From Platycnemis pennipes (taxonomy: Eukaryota > Arthropoda > Insecta > Odonata > Platycnemididae): DNA of 64,000 nt. The translations under genes were made by a program, and so were the position numbers. Below are positions 12,939 through 22,751 of this stretch, one piece after another (the first letter of the stretch is position 1; each line of letters opens with the position of its first letter). The notes below the pieces were generated by a model. The model was given only the letters and a program-made list of their open reading frames with translations. It did no database searches and was not told the origin of the DNA. The stretch covers positions 75,590,064 through 75,654,063 of the forward strand of contig OW121846.1 in assembly GCA_933228895.1 (NCBI GenBank), in the 5' to 3' direction.

Positions 12939-13295
12939 CTACTTATATAAGTAAGATAGATCACACATGGTTCTTCTTTTTTGCAAAATTTGAAAATCAA
13001 ACACTTTTACCAAGGTTTCATAGCTAACATAATTTTCATTTATTGGATAAACATTATATTGTGTATGGTATAGATAGCTTAAAAATCTTTTTTGAACCCT
13101 CTCCAATATTTGAACATATTTCTTACAGTGAGGATTCCACACTATAGAAGCATGCTCCAATTTACATCTTACATATGAGTAATACAGCATTTTGAGATCT
13201 TTCTCAGACTTAAAGTACTTATACATTCGGATAAAAAAAACCAATATCCTTTGAGCTGAGAGAGCTATGTCAAGGATATGTGGAGCAAAAGACAT
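12939..13295 (-). pseudogene. LINE-A ORF2, C-terminal part
   Basis: This 118-codon block contains the post-RT signature: YYSYVRCKLEHASIVWNPH, then ILERVQKRFLSYLY. This pattern (Y-LE-AS-VW-P, then VQ-RF) is shared by CR1/Jockey-type ORF2 proteins. It is displaced by frameshift from the RT block at 13343. The same region of a different LINE occurs at 39750-40106. Confidence 0.8.
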
Positions 13296-13342
13296 TGAAG
13301 AATCAAATATAATCCCTAAGTCTTTTATTTGATGTACCTGCT

Positions 13343-14794
13343 TTAATGATAACCTTCCATTCTGTATTCAGAATTGACATTAATCTTCTTCGTTGAGTGT
13401 ATTAGTTTGTAACATTTCTCTACATTAAAATAAATTTTGTTTTCATAAGACCATTTAATCAGATTGTCCAAATCCTCTTGCAATTTTAGATAATCATCAA
13501 CTCTACTCACTTTTTTGAAGACCTTAATATCATCGGTGAATATTAAGCATTGAGAGTGTTGTGACGATAGGGGTAAATCATTCACAAAAATTAAGAATAA
13601 GAGAGGTCCTAAATTAGATCCTTGTGGAACCCCTGACGTTACAGAATACTCATCATATTTAAATTTGTTATAGGTTACATGTTGTTTTCGATCAGATAAG
13701 TAGGACGATAGCCAATTTAACAAAGTACCAGTTATACCTATGTAGTGGAGTTTCCTGACCAAAATACAATGATTAACAGTGTCCAAGGCTTTCTTGAAAT
13801 CAAGATAGACGACATCAGTCTGGGCATGAAAGTTCATATTATTCATAATATACTCAGTAAAAGTAACTAAGTTAAAAGTTGTACTTCTATTTAACCTGAA
13901 ACCATATTGTAATTCACTCATTTGGTTTTTCATTGGAAAGTGTATATGCTTATAGATAATGGACTTCTTATCTAATAGATTTTCTAATCTATTAGATTTC
14001 TAATCTAATAGATCTTCTTTTCACAGATATTCTAATGAATATCTTTGAAAATACTGAGAGTATAATTACAGGTCGATAATTTTCCACCTTTTTTTATTAT
14101 CCTTCTTGAAAATTGGAAATACCATTGCTGTTTTCCATTTGGTAGGGAATACCCCACTTCGCAAAGAGATTAAATATATGGAATAGCGTAGGGTTAATTA
14201 AGTTCGCACAATCCTTTACAATATACATTGTAATATTATCAGGTCCCAGTGATTTTTTCATTTTAGTCACCTTAATAGTTTCGAGGGCCTCATCTAGTTT
14301 AATCTGGTTCAGCGAAAAGTTGATTGATGAATTATATTTTGATACATAAGTGTTTAGACTATTACAATCTTCAGAAACATAAACAAAAACAAAATATTAT
14401 TTGAATGCATTTACAATGTCACATGGGTTATCAAATTTATGTCCATTATGTTCAATAACGTTCTCGGTATTGCTATTGGATCTTTGAAACTTAAGGAACT
14501 CCCAAAATTAGGATTGCCACCCTCAACATTCAGCTTGACACTTTCTGTATACTTAGTAAAAGCTTTCTCAATTAAAAGCTTAATCTCAGATTTTAACTTT
14601 ACATACATATTGTAATGATAATCTGATCCGTTTTGTTTAAAAAGGTTTCTGTGACGATACTTTTTCTTGATTTTTTTTTCTAATGTCAAAGCTATACCAC
14701 GAGGGATATTTATACTTCGATGTTTTGCATTTCGGGATAAATTGGTCCATTGACTGATACAAAAATTCATAAAAAATGTCCAAGCTTTGATCAA
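13343..14794 (-). pseudogene. LINE-A ORF2, reverse-transcriptase part
   Basis: The block 14411-14794 is the linker upstream of the RT. The block 13343-13933 (196 codons) carries RT motifs in order: VVYLDFKKALDTVNH with the first catalytic Asp, SGVPQGSNLGPLLFLIFVNDL, and IFTDDIKVF in the place of YADD (block residues 132-135). The Tyr-Ala to Phe-Thr change in the catalytic box plus frameshifts on both sides show it is dead. A cluster of alternately oriented ATCTAATAGAT repeats at 13970-14013 interrupts the frame between the blocks. Confidence 0.85.
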
Positions 14795-14799
14795 CGTTG

Positions 14800-15640
14800 T
14801 TTATTTTGGTGAATAAATCCCAATTTTCACCTTGTAACTCCTCGTATAATTTTAGGTAATCTCCCCTTTAGAAATATAATGAAGAACCTGAATTTTCAAA
14901 TTTCTTCTTTCTCGAGACTTTAGCTGATAATTTTACTTTGAATTCTAGATCTGGGTGATGACTGTCTTCTTTTAAAATTAGGGAACTCTTATTTACGGGA
15001 ACAACGTGTACAGACACAGTGCAAATTGGTCAGTACTAAATCTAATATTTTTCCGTTAGCATTCCTTACGTAGTTCAATTGTTCTAAACCCATGGAATTT
15101 TTGGAATAACTTAATTTCTGTAACCACTGCACTTTTTTTTAACGGAAGACAGAAATTCATGAAAGTTGAAATCACCTATTATTATTATTATTATATTATA
15201 ATTCATGACATCGCTGTATGAGACCATATTAAAGTATTTTTAAAATGACAATTCCAGTATCAGGTGGAAAGTATGCAACACAAAGATAGAGGTAATATGT
15301 TCTACCAACATATAATTTATTCCATCTATTCTCATCACTGGTTTCAAGTTCAGGTACTCGACAAGATTCGTATTTATTCTAAACCAATGCCAATACAACA
15401 CCACCCAGTTTCTTTCCAGTTAGACCTGCATCCCTATCTTTCCTGTAAACTTTATCATTTTTGTGCGTGCATATTCAGAGTCGTATATGGAATTATTAAG
15501 CCATGTTTCAGTAAAACATAACACATCGCACTCCATGTGCAGTGCAGTGCAGTGCAGTTCAACATAGATAAATCAAATTTACAAATTTTACTTCTTATGC
15601 CTCTAACATTTTGGTAATACAATCTTTGAGATTACAATTA
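14800..15640 (-). pseudogene. LINE-A ORF2, endonuclease part
   Basis: Scattered over several frames on the minus strand are motifs of the LINE apurinic/apyrimidinic-like endonuclease: YYQNVRGIRSK near 15610-15580, CFTETWLN near 15510, GGVVLAL near 15400, AYFPPD near 15280 and IIIGDFNF near 15180. The order fits an exonuclease-endonuclease-phosphatase fold, which nicks target DNA. Multiple stops and frameshifts make it inactive. Confidence 0.65.
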
Positions 15641-15744
15641 ACATCATCATTGACAGCAACAACAGCAGCGTCCGTAGTTTTAGGGTTATTTTCAGCCTCG
15701 AATTTCACAAATTTGTTACCAGTGCTGAAACAATACTCCCTATC

Positions 15745-16430
15745 TCATCTGAATCGATTTAAATCATCCTCGTTTTTGATAAGAATCCGTTCGCTACCTT
15801 CACTTTTTATAGCGAAGATGCGCCCACCACGTATCCACAGGTATTTTATTTCCCCTTGCTATGGCATATATCTTTCTATTCATTTGAGTTAGCGATTCGT
15901 TGACATTAATTATACCTTCACAGGTACATTCACTTGCATTAAGGTTAAGGTCACGCAGCAACAGATAAGTATCTTTTCACTCTCCGTGCTTGCAATAGCT
16001 TGAAGGCAGAATGTGACCTAGCAAATCTCACAACAATGGGTTGGGGATATGATGCATTCCGCTTTTTCCCACAAACTCTGAAGGCAGACTCAATATCATT
16101 CACATCCAGTTTAATTCCTAAAGCAAGGCCTGTTTTACAGACTAAACCCTCAGGAACCCCTTAGCCTTCGATTTCGCGAATCCCATGGATTTCTACTGTG
16201 CTTCTAAGTGAGTTCTGCTCCAATGTATTCAATTGGCACTCAAGGTCACACACTTTTTTCTTTAGAAGCCATTTTTTGACGAAACTTTTGTTAGACAAGT
16301 TTACTCTGCATATAGTATTGCTATTAAACGCCAAATTATATAATGGCTTCGTACATTCAAATGTGAAATTGAGCATATATTTATCACAAAATGAAAGGCA
16401 ATAAGTACGAAAAATCATTTATCCTCTACG
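15745..16430 (-). pseudogene. LINE-A ORF1 remnant (nucleic-acid-binding ORF1 protein)
   Basis: An open block at 16161-16418 contains the coiled-coil and start of the RNA-binding domain: LECQLNTLEQNSLRSTVEIHG, matching the LE-N/Y-SRRNN-EI-GIPE pattern of many LINE ORF1 proteins. After a frameshift the next block carries LDVNDIESAFRVCGKKR and PQPIVVRFARS, the usual core of that domain. The C-terminus follows with LTQMNRKIYAIAR and WIRGGRIFAIKSEGSERILI, ending at a TGA at 15745. Family knowledge: such proteins coat the LINE RNA. Frameshifts between the blocks make it non-functional. Confidence 0.7.
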
Positions 16431-16450
16431 CGAGTCATCAGTTTGTCTCG

Positions 16451-17380
16451 CTTTCTCAGTTATGCTCTCTTAATGGAGTCCCACTATTAGGCATAAATTA
16501 TGCTTTCATCGAATATGGTAATAATGTAAAAAAACTACTCCAATAAATAGTTGAAAAATAACGTAGGTAATTATATCGTTGAAATGAAAATAACGTGGGT
16601 AACTCTCGTGAAATACACACAGGATTGTCTTTCACGGAGATCCCAATCTTTGATTAAATGTACGCTTGTGTGTAAGTTTTTCTTTGGTAATTGTAAAAGA
16701 AATAGATCGTTTTATTTCTTTAAGGCTTGTCCCATTTACGCGGCCAGCATATGGGATATAGCAAAAAGAATATCAACACATGATATTTATTTGACATAAA
16801 GCTAAGGCGCGCGCTTCCTCAAAACCCCATTAGTATAGAAAAAGGTTAATAGTAATTCTTTCAATAAGAAACCAAAGCTTTCGTAATATACAGAGGCGGT
16901 ACTTTCACCATAACATTTAGATCTGTATCAATCTATTCCATGGAATGGAAAGCCTGTAGAAATTACTGTTCTCATTCTTAAGGCCACCTTGAGAAAAGTG
17001 ACAATATAAATTACCTAAATAGGACCGACGAGGCTTCCTAAATAAGCCGTAGGAAAAAATGGCATATGCGCTAGGGCCATACGCTGCCGGCTCAAACGAA
17101 TAGATCGCTCGAGACCTTGTTAAGCATGAGGAGGTCAAGTAATAGTGTCAAGGAGACCCCGGACCTCCTACGAAAGGAGAAAAAAAGCTGTCATCCAGTG
17201 CATGCATATATGAAGGAGTGTCCTATTGTCAATATAAGTGTCAGGAAGACACTTATATTGGCCAAGCATCGAGACATCATGTAGAAGGCAACTACAGAGA
17301 AGCAATGCCAACTCTTCACCGTTGGTGAATACGCCTGGAATGATCCGGGGTACGAAATAAATGGCAAAGGAACTAATATC
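16451..17380. other. no gene seen; one strong inverted repeat
   Basis: This separates LINE-A from the nested DNA transposon. CAATATAAGTGTC (17230-17242) and its exact reverse complement (17248-17260) form a 13-bp hairpin with a 5-base loop. No coding signal is seen. Confidence 0.4.
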
Positions 17381-17387
17381 CTATTGG

Positions 17388-17430
17388 GCGTTCCACATTT
17401 AGTTGACAGCATGGGATCTTATGGGGTTTC
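17388..17430 (+). repeat. left terminal inverted repeat of the ITm transposon
   Basis: It starts GCGTTCCACATTTAGTTGAC and continues CAG-CATGGGATCTTATGG. It matches the right end (22716-22751, minus strand) perfectly for 22 bases and then with a few substitutions and one base of indel. Confidence 0.75.
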
Positions 17431-17520
17431 ATTCCCCATGTAAATCTCCATAAGGTGCTTGGTGCGGGTTTGCCAAATGCCGCAGAAAAGTTAACATGTC
17501 ACTAAACAGCGTAAAAAAAT

Positions 17521-17536
17521 GTTTCCTGCAGGAAAC
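17521..17536. repeat. perfect 16-bp palindrome
   Basis: GTTTCCTGCAGGAAAC is fully self-complementary. It lies in the 5' non-coding part of the ITm transposon, where transposase-binding subterminal sites can occur; that role is only a possibility. Confidence 0.4.
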
Positions 17537-17929
17537 GAAGGTACCGAATCGAACATTGACATTTGTTTGTCAATATTGTTTTAAAGAAAAGTTATATAAA
17601 ATGTTTCCATCGATTTCAGCGTATACGGTAACTTTTCCGATTTCCAATTCCCAACGCTGTTTATAACAAATCTTTCTTCAGAACAGCTCCAAAATTGGTG
17701 GGTTGATTTCCTTTCACGTCTTTCCAAAACTCAAGCTATAAACGGATTTTAATCCTTTATAGCGATGTAATTAATTTTAAACTATCTTTTGGGCCGGAAG
17801 GTTTGGACAATCTAAGGCAAAAGTGGTCGCCTGCTAACTATCGTATCTAAAGAGATAGGTTCATATGTGCAGCGTATGAACTTTTGATGAGGAGGAAAGG
17901 GGAGAAGTTGAGAAGCCGTGAGAGGTTTA

Positions 17930-19050
17930 TTATATTTACATGTTTCCATAAAACATTAAGTGTTCCTGAAGCGTGCAAAAAAACTTCGAAAGCAACTGGA
18001 AGCTCGACATCTACTGTGTCTAGGGTCTGAAAGGAAGCGTATCGTGGTGCATTAGTAACTCCATCGAAAACCAAGATGATTAGCAAGCCATACAAGAATG
18101 CGAAATCTTTGATTTACGATAATTTTATAAGATCGGGAGCTAGACGGAAAGTGCCTCAAATGTTCATAAGAAATGTTCCGCCAGCTTTGAAAACTAGGTA
18201 TCCTAAATTCCGCGAATATATACGACGACCTTCCTAATGTGATAAGAACTACGCTTTATCGTCTTTTGAGTGACATAGTTTTCGTGTACGAACGAATAAG
18301 TAGGCTGTCTATAGTTTATATAGACTCTGTTTGGTGATAGTATACAGTTTATCGAAAGAGACGACAAAATGTTTTGGCGTACCCGTTATTTAAGAGAACT
18401 TAGAAAATATCGAATTGAAAAAAGGACAATTGTATATACTGACCATCAATGTTGGCCAAAGAGTGAAAAAGGCTTGGCGTGATATTGAGATTAAAACTCC
18501 TCGTCAGGTTTTTCATGCTGGCTTGAGCACTGAAATGAGAGCACCAACCTTTCGAGGAGGAAGTTTTGCTATAATTCACGCGGGCACGAAAAATGGTTTT
18601 GTTGAAGGTGCGTTGCGCATCTTTCTTTGCTAGAAAACCACATCGGAAGAGCATGAGGAAGTTGACGGGGAGTATTACGAGAGCCGGTTCCAAAATTGTC
18701 TCCTGTCCAACATACCCAGAGGATCCGCAATTGTTTTCGATAATGCATCCTACCATTCAAGAAAGTTAGAACCCTTGACTACGACAAACTGGAGGAAAAA
18801 TGAAATTTAAGACTGGCCGATGAGTAAATATAATAGCATTGACGAAGACTGCTTAAAAAGAGACGTAATCTGTCAGTCAAACGCGGGAAAAGTTTGAGAA
18901 GCTGAGGGTTGATGAACTTGCTAAGGATATATTGCTTCGACTTCCACCGTACCATTGTGAACTGAATCCAATTGAAATGGTTTGGGCCCAAGCAAAGGAT
19001 CTTCTTCAACATCCGCTTCATCAGATGACCACCCAAACCACAGCCAAGCA
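17930..19050 (+). pseudogene. degenerate DDE transposase of the Tc1/mariner (ITm) superfamily
   Basis: Motifs appear in order but in shifting frames. A helix-turn-helix-like piece (EACKKTSKATGSSTSTVSRV) lies near 17970-18030. The first catalytic Asp is in IVYTDH (codon 18441-18443). Then come FRGGSFAIIHAGTKNGFVEG (about 18555-18610), the second Asp in VFDNASYHSRKLEPL (codon 18739-18741) and LRLPPYHCELNPIEMVWAQ with the third acidic residue (codon 18974-18976). Family knowledge: the two Asp and one Glu coordinate the metal ions for cut-and-paste transposition. At least three frame changes or stops (for example after IFLC at 18631-18633) inactivate it. LINE-B begins shortly after its last recognisable residues. 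It matches a transposase type widespread in insects. Confidence 0.8.
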
Positions 19051-19162
19051 CATCTAGTTACATGGAGGGAGTTGAAAGCCTTTCGGGTTTTTTTCATATT
19101 ATGCATTTATTAATACATTTACATTTTATGCATATTAATGCTATTTATATAACATTTTTGGC

Positions 19163-19192
19163 CCCGCTAAGTCCAAAGGACTTGTCAGCGGG
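19163..19192 (-). other. stem-loop in the 3' UTR of LINE-B
   Basis: CCCGCT-AAGTCC pairs with GGACTT-AGCGGG around an AAA loop, with a three-base bulge (GTC) on one side. This gives 12 base pairs, GC-rich in a very AT-rich UTR. It sits about 70 bases before the 3' end, where some LINEs have structures recognised by their reverse transcriptase. That function here is inference. Confidence 0.6.
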
Positions 19193-19270
19193 TTCCACAA
19201 CATCATTAAATTATATGGCTACCACATATTTTCCTGATATATACATTTTTCCCTATTTACATATATATAC

Positions 19271-19650
19271 ACATGCATACTCCTATTCAATTTTATACAC
19301 ATATACACACACATCTATAAAAATATTCTAGTATCCAGTATATTTGCTTATATATAGATGCTTTTATAAACAATATTTAGTAAACAATATACTGTAAAAT
19401 TACATGCTTTTTTACCCATCATTTTGATCTTCTAACAACCATGTTTTAATTTTAACCTTAACATGCATACTCATATTCATTTTTATACTCATATACACAC
19501 ATAGATATCTATTTAAATATTCAAGTATCAAGTATATTTGCATATAAATAGATGCTTTTGTAAACAATATTTAGTAAACAATATATTACAAATTACACGC
19601 TTTTTTACCCATCATTTTGATTTTCTAACAACCATGTTTTAATTTTAACT
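19271..19650 (-). repeat. 190-bp tandem duplication across the end of LINE-B ORF2 and its 3' UTR
   Basis: Two copies of a unit of about 190 bp, each starting ACATGCATACTC on the plus strand, lie at 19271-19460 and 19461-19650. The inner copy contains the last codons of ORF2 and the stop. The outer copy, inside the 3' UTR, repeats those codons almost unchanged (minus-strand reading KIKTWLLEDQNDG then stop, against KIKTWLLENQNDG in the true end). So the UTR carries a silent second copy of the protein's tail. Confidence 0.85.
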
Positions 19651-21668
19651 TTAACTTCATTTCTTGTAGTTAATTTACTTATACTATATGGTATTTTATT
19701 AAATTCTTTTGGTACAACCACTTTAAATGTATTATTCCCATATCTTGTGTATTGCAGAGGTACAATTAAATTTCTCACAGAACGAAAAGTTTCAATCTTT
19801 TTACAGGAACGTATTTTTTTATAAGTGTTACAGAAATAGTTGTCCTGGATTATGATATATCTATATAATTTATCTAACCTCAGAATACCTAAATATTTGT
19901 ACATGTCTTCAATTTTTGTGTTTGTTTTATCTCTTTTACCATACAAGACTTTGATGAATTTATTTTGTTTCTTAATTAATAATTTATGGTACATACTATT
20001 TACATTTCCCCATATAGTGATACCATATCTTATTAAGTTCTCAACTAAACCATAATATATTAATTTCAGAGCAAAAAATGGAATTAATTCATTTATGTAA
20101 TACATTTGATATAATATTCTTCTTAATCTTGTATTTAATGCAATGACATGGTTCTTAAATTTGAATGCATCATCAATAATTATACCCAAATATTTGTACT
20201 TTGTTACTTGTTCTAATATTGGGCATTTACAATTTATTGAGCTTACATGTAAACAGTCATGTGAATGTTTGGCAATTTTTAATATTTTTCTCTGTGAGCT
20301 CTTTGTTACAACATGCATAACTTTTGATTTATTTTCATTTACAATTAAGTTGTTATCATGAGTCCAGCATAAGAAATTTTTAAAATCATTTTCCAGCATC
20401 AATTTTGCATCTCCAAAATTAGTATGAGTAGAAATTAATAAAGCATCATCTGCATATAGCAGTAAAGTACAATGGTTAATAATCTTAAATACATCATTTA
20501 TGTAAATTAGAAATAGCAATGGGCCCAGGATAGAGCCTTGAGGAACACCTGTATTTGTGGAAACAGGTTCACTTATATAGTCATCTCTTATTTTTATCCT
20601 AATTTTCCTGTCCTTCAAGTAACTAACGAACCAATCAAATATTGTTCCTCTTATACCCATATTATTTAGTTTATGCAAGAGTATTTCGTGATCAACTGTA
20701 TCAAACGCTTTCTTGAGATCAATAAATAATAAGATTACACTCATTCTCTTTTCTAATGCATTTCTTACAGTTTCTGAAAGTTTCTCCAGTGCAAATTTAG
20801 TACCTTTAGATTCTTGAAATCCATACTGGTGCTTTGCAATAATATTATTCTTATCCATGAATTTAAGCAACAAGTTTGCTATATATCTTTCAATAACCTT
20901 ATGCAGAGAAGGCAGTATGGATATAGGTCTATAATTATTGGCATCCCCATGAGCACCACCTTTGTATATCGGACTAACGATAGCTGTTTTCATTTTCTCA
21001 GGTACTTTTCCCCTCTCTATACTCAAATTTATGAATTTAGCCAAGATATTAAGGTATATTTCATAATTTTTTATATCAATCATTCTAATACCATCTATGC
21101 CAGGACCTTTGTTTTTTATGGTAGTTAATATTTTGCTCACTTCTAGTGCCGATATCTCTGGTACAAAAATACTACTTTGGATGATACTATCTGGGATGCA
21201 AAGAATTTTGTGGTTACAGTTTACCTTAATTTTTTCTATTTCATCACTAAACTGCTTCAAAAATATTTTTCCTAATTCATTATCAGTTATTCCTTTAAAT
21301 CCTTGCAAATTCTTATTGCTATCTACATTACTTCTTCTACCAGTTAATTTATTTATCTCTAACCATATTTTTCTTGGGTCATTTGCCAATGTGGATAACC
21401 TGTTCATATAAAAATTCCTTTTGTTAAATCTTATTGCTGTTACTACTTTGTTTCTTTGATTTTGGTAGTTACTTTTATGATGAACATTTGTGGGATCTTT
21501 CTTCCATTTTCTAAACATCAGATCCCTTAATTTAATTTTTTGCAATAATTCATCTGACATCCATTCTTTTTTCTTTTTTGGTTTCCTGTGAATATATTTA
21601 GTTAACGTGGCTCTCTCATAGAGGTTCTTGAGATACAAGGTATTAAGCCAATTAATTATTTTTAAAAT
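19605..21668 (-). CDS. LINE-B ORF2 fragment: intact reverse transcriptase and C-terminal domain
   Basis: The frame is open from 21668 to the TAA at 19605, about 688 codons, with no ATG needed because the true start lies in the lost 5' part. Counting residues from the codon at 21638: a basic linker rich in Lys/Arg (18-90), ANNYRPISILP (233-243), HQYGFQESKGT (270-280), LFIDLKKAFDTVDHEIL with the first catalytic Asp near 307, TGVPQGSILGPLLFLIYIND (363-382), and LLLYADDALLI with the Asp pair at 397-398. The post-RT part includes LIYYGLVENLIRYGITIWG, typical of CR1/Jockey ORF2. All catalytic residues are intact, so the copy is young, unlike LINE-A. Without endonuclease it is probably not autonomous. 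Confidence 0.85.
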   Translation of the reverse strand: MLKIINWLNTLYLKNLYERATLTKYIHRKPKKKKEWMSDELLQKIKLRDLMFRKWKKDPTNVHHKSNYQNQRNKVVTAIRFNKRNFYMNRLSTLANDPRKIWLEINKLTGRRSNVDSNKNLQGFKGITDNELGKIFLKQFSDEIEKIKVNCNHKILCIPDSIIQSSIFVPEISALEVSKILTTIKNKGPGIDGIRMIDIKNYEIYLNILAKFINLSIERGKVPEKMKTAIVSPIYKGGAHGDANNYRPISILPSLHKVIERYIANLLLKFMDKNNIIAKHQYGFQESKGTKFALEKLSETVRNALEKRMSVILLFIDLKKAFDTVDHEILLHKLNNMGIRGTIFDWFVSYLKDRKIRIKIRDDYISEPVSTNTGVPQGSILGPLLFLIYINDVFKIINHCTLLLYADDALLISTHTNFGDAKLMLENDFKNFLCWTHDNNLIVNENKSKVMHVVTKSSQRKILKIAKHSHDCLHVSSINCKCPILEQVTKYKYLGIIIDDAFKFKNHVIALNTRLRRILYQMYYINELIPFFALKLIYYGLVENLIRYGITIWGNVNSMYHKLLIKKQNKFIKVLYGKRDKTNTKIEDMYKYLGILRLDKLYRYIIIQDNYFCNTYKKIRSCKKIETFRSVRNLIVPLQYTRYGNNTFKVVVPKEFNKIPYSISKLTTRNEVKVKIKTWLLENQNDG

Positions 21669-22032
21669 TTAGTTCCCGGGAAAGGCAACCCGTTTTCTCT
21701 TTATTATGAGGTTGACGAAACGGTTTTGCCTAAAAAAGAATTGAAATTGAATCTGCTGCTTTGCACATTCTTTTTTTTAACTAATTTTACAACCCATTAG
21801 GCAACCAATATGGTGAAATCATGCTAATTATTTAAGCCAAATTTACTGTATATCGAGTCAAATTATATCCTCTCATGAAACAAAAAGTATGCACTGTTGA
21901 CGTCCGTCTCACTATTTTCCACTGTCCATTTAGAAAAGCAATTAAGGACTATTTCCTACGATTTATCGGGATTGATACTTCTCTAAGATTACTCAAGGGA
22001 GAAATATGTTGCTTTTGCTGAGATAATGGCGA

Positions 22033-22298
22033 ACATTAGGTTGATTGTGTGAAGATCTCTCGGATTTCACACCGGGTCAGGTTCTCCATATCTTTCATCG
22101 ACGTTTCGATGCACTACTCGCTCATCATCTTCAGGGATCCAGGAATCCACTTGGATTCCTGGATTCCTGAAGAGGATGGGCGAGTCGGGCATCGAAACGT
22201 CGGAGGAAGATATGGAGAACCTTACCCGGTGTGAAACCCGAGAGATCTTCACACATATTATTCGCCGGGAAAACACCAGATCTTACATTAGGTTGATT
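22033..22298. mobile_element. palindromic (foldback) insertion of 238 bp with 14-bp target-site duplication
   Basis: ACATTAGGTTGATT occurs at 22033-22046 and again at 22285-22298, flanking an insert that is a long imperfect palindrome. GAAGATCTCTCGG and TTTCACACCGGGT on the left return as the reverse complement ACCCGGTGTGAAACCCGAGAGATCTTC on the right (each string shown in part). The centre is CCAGGAATCCACTTGGATTCCTGG-like. Because of the symmetry similar open frames appear on both strands; they are not genes. An unpaired stretch of about 30 bases follows the right arm. It lies inside the ITm transposon and is therefore younger than it. Confidence 0.75.
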
Positions 22299-22715
22299 AA
22301 TTATTTCGTGCAGGTCTGCTGTCTTTGTAATATTTTTCGATTTTGTGCCAGAAAAACTGTTTGTTGTTATTATTTACGTGATGGCACACTTCACTTTACA
22401 TGAGACTTCTGATATGTATACACTCCCGAAATTTATAAGGATTAGAAATGCTGAACCCAGTCACTCCCAAATATATGTTTGCGTAATATTTCTCTGAGAT
22501 GGCTTTTTTCAGGGATATTTTCATTATTATATACAAATATATGGTTAACTGGATCCTAAATTCCCCTACATTTTAATTATATCTCATGAACCCACTCATT
22601 GACATCTATCGTTAACCTCTTGATACTAACCAAATTTAATTTGCGCGTTGTTAGTAATGGTTGCTTACGTTACCAGGAGGCGATCTCGCCATGCGTAAGT
22701 TTGGAACAGCGTTCT

Positions 22716-22751
22716 CCATAAGGCCCGTACTGTCAACTAAATGTGGAACGC
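22716..22751 (-). repeat. right terminal inverted repeat of the ITm transposon
   Basis: On the minus strand it reads GCGTTCCACATTTAGTTGAC and continues CAGTACGGGCCTTATGG. It is the inverted partner of 17388-17430, 5.3 kb away. The TA next to it (22756-22757) mirrors the TA at 17382-17383. Confidence 0.75.

Larger units (their letters stand above)
12573..16450 (-). mobile_element. LINE-A: near full-length, inactivated two-ORF non-LTR retrotransposon (CR1/Jockey-like)
   Basis: Read on the minus strand the element runs ORF1 (about 16430-15745), endonuclease (about 15640-14800), reverse transcriptase (14794-13343) and C-terminal region (13295 to about 12640). It ends with an AATAAATAA-type tail near 12573. 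All parts carry frameshifts or stops. The order ORF1, apurinic-like endonuclease, RT and an A/T-rich repeat tail is that of CR1/Jockey-group LINEs. The 5' end is estimated only. A (GTGCA)n run (15537-15560), an ATT run (15177-15195) and a small palindromic cluster (13970-14013) interrupt it. It lies upstream of the 12.1-kb exon on the same strand, so it may sit in an intron of that gene. Confidence 0.8.
19086..21672 (-). mobile_element. LINE-B: 5'-truncated CR1/Jockey-like retrotransposon inserted in the ITm transposon
   Basis: On the minus strand the element begins inside ORF2 (an in-frame stop in flanking-type sequence lies at 21669-21671), keeps the complete RT and C-terminal region, and has a long 3' UTR with a tandem duplication (19271-19650) and a stem-loop (19163-19192). 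It ends in a short A run (T run at 19088-19094 on the plus strand). Loss of the endonuclease and ORF1 is ordinary 5' truncation during target-primed reverse transcription. No convincing target-site duplication was found by eye. Confidence 0.8.

Noticed and set aside
18400..18756. 118-codon minus frame over the transposase
   Set aside because: Antisense shadow of the plus-strand DDE transposase relic, whose motifs are clear on the plus strand.
20814..21411. Two 104-codon plus frames over LINE-B
   Set aside because: Antisense to the intact reverse-transcriptase frame.
22049..22276. Pair of 61- and 69-codon frames on opposite strands with similar products
   Set aside because: They are produced by the symmetry of the palindromic insertion and are not genes.
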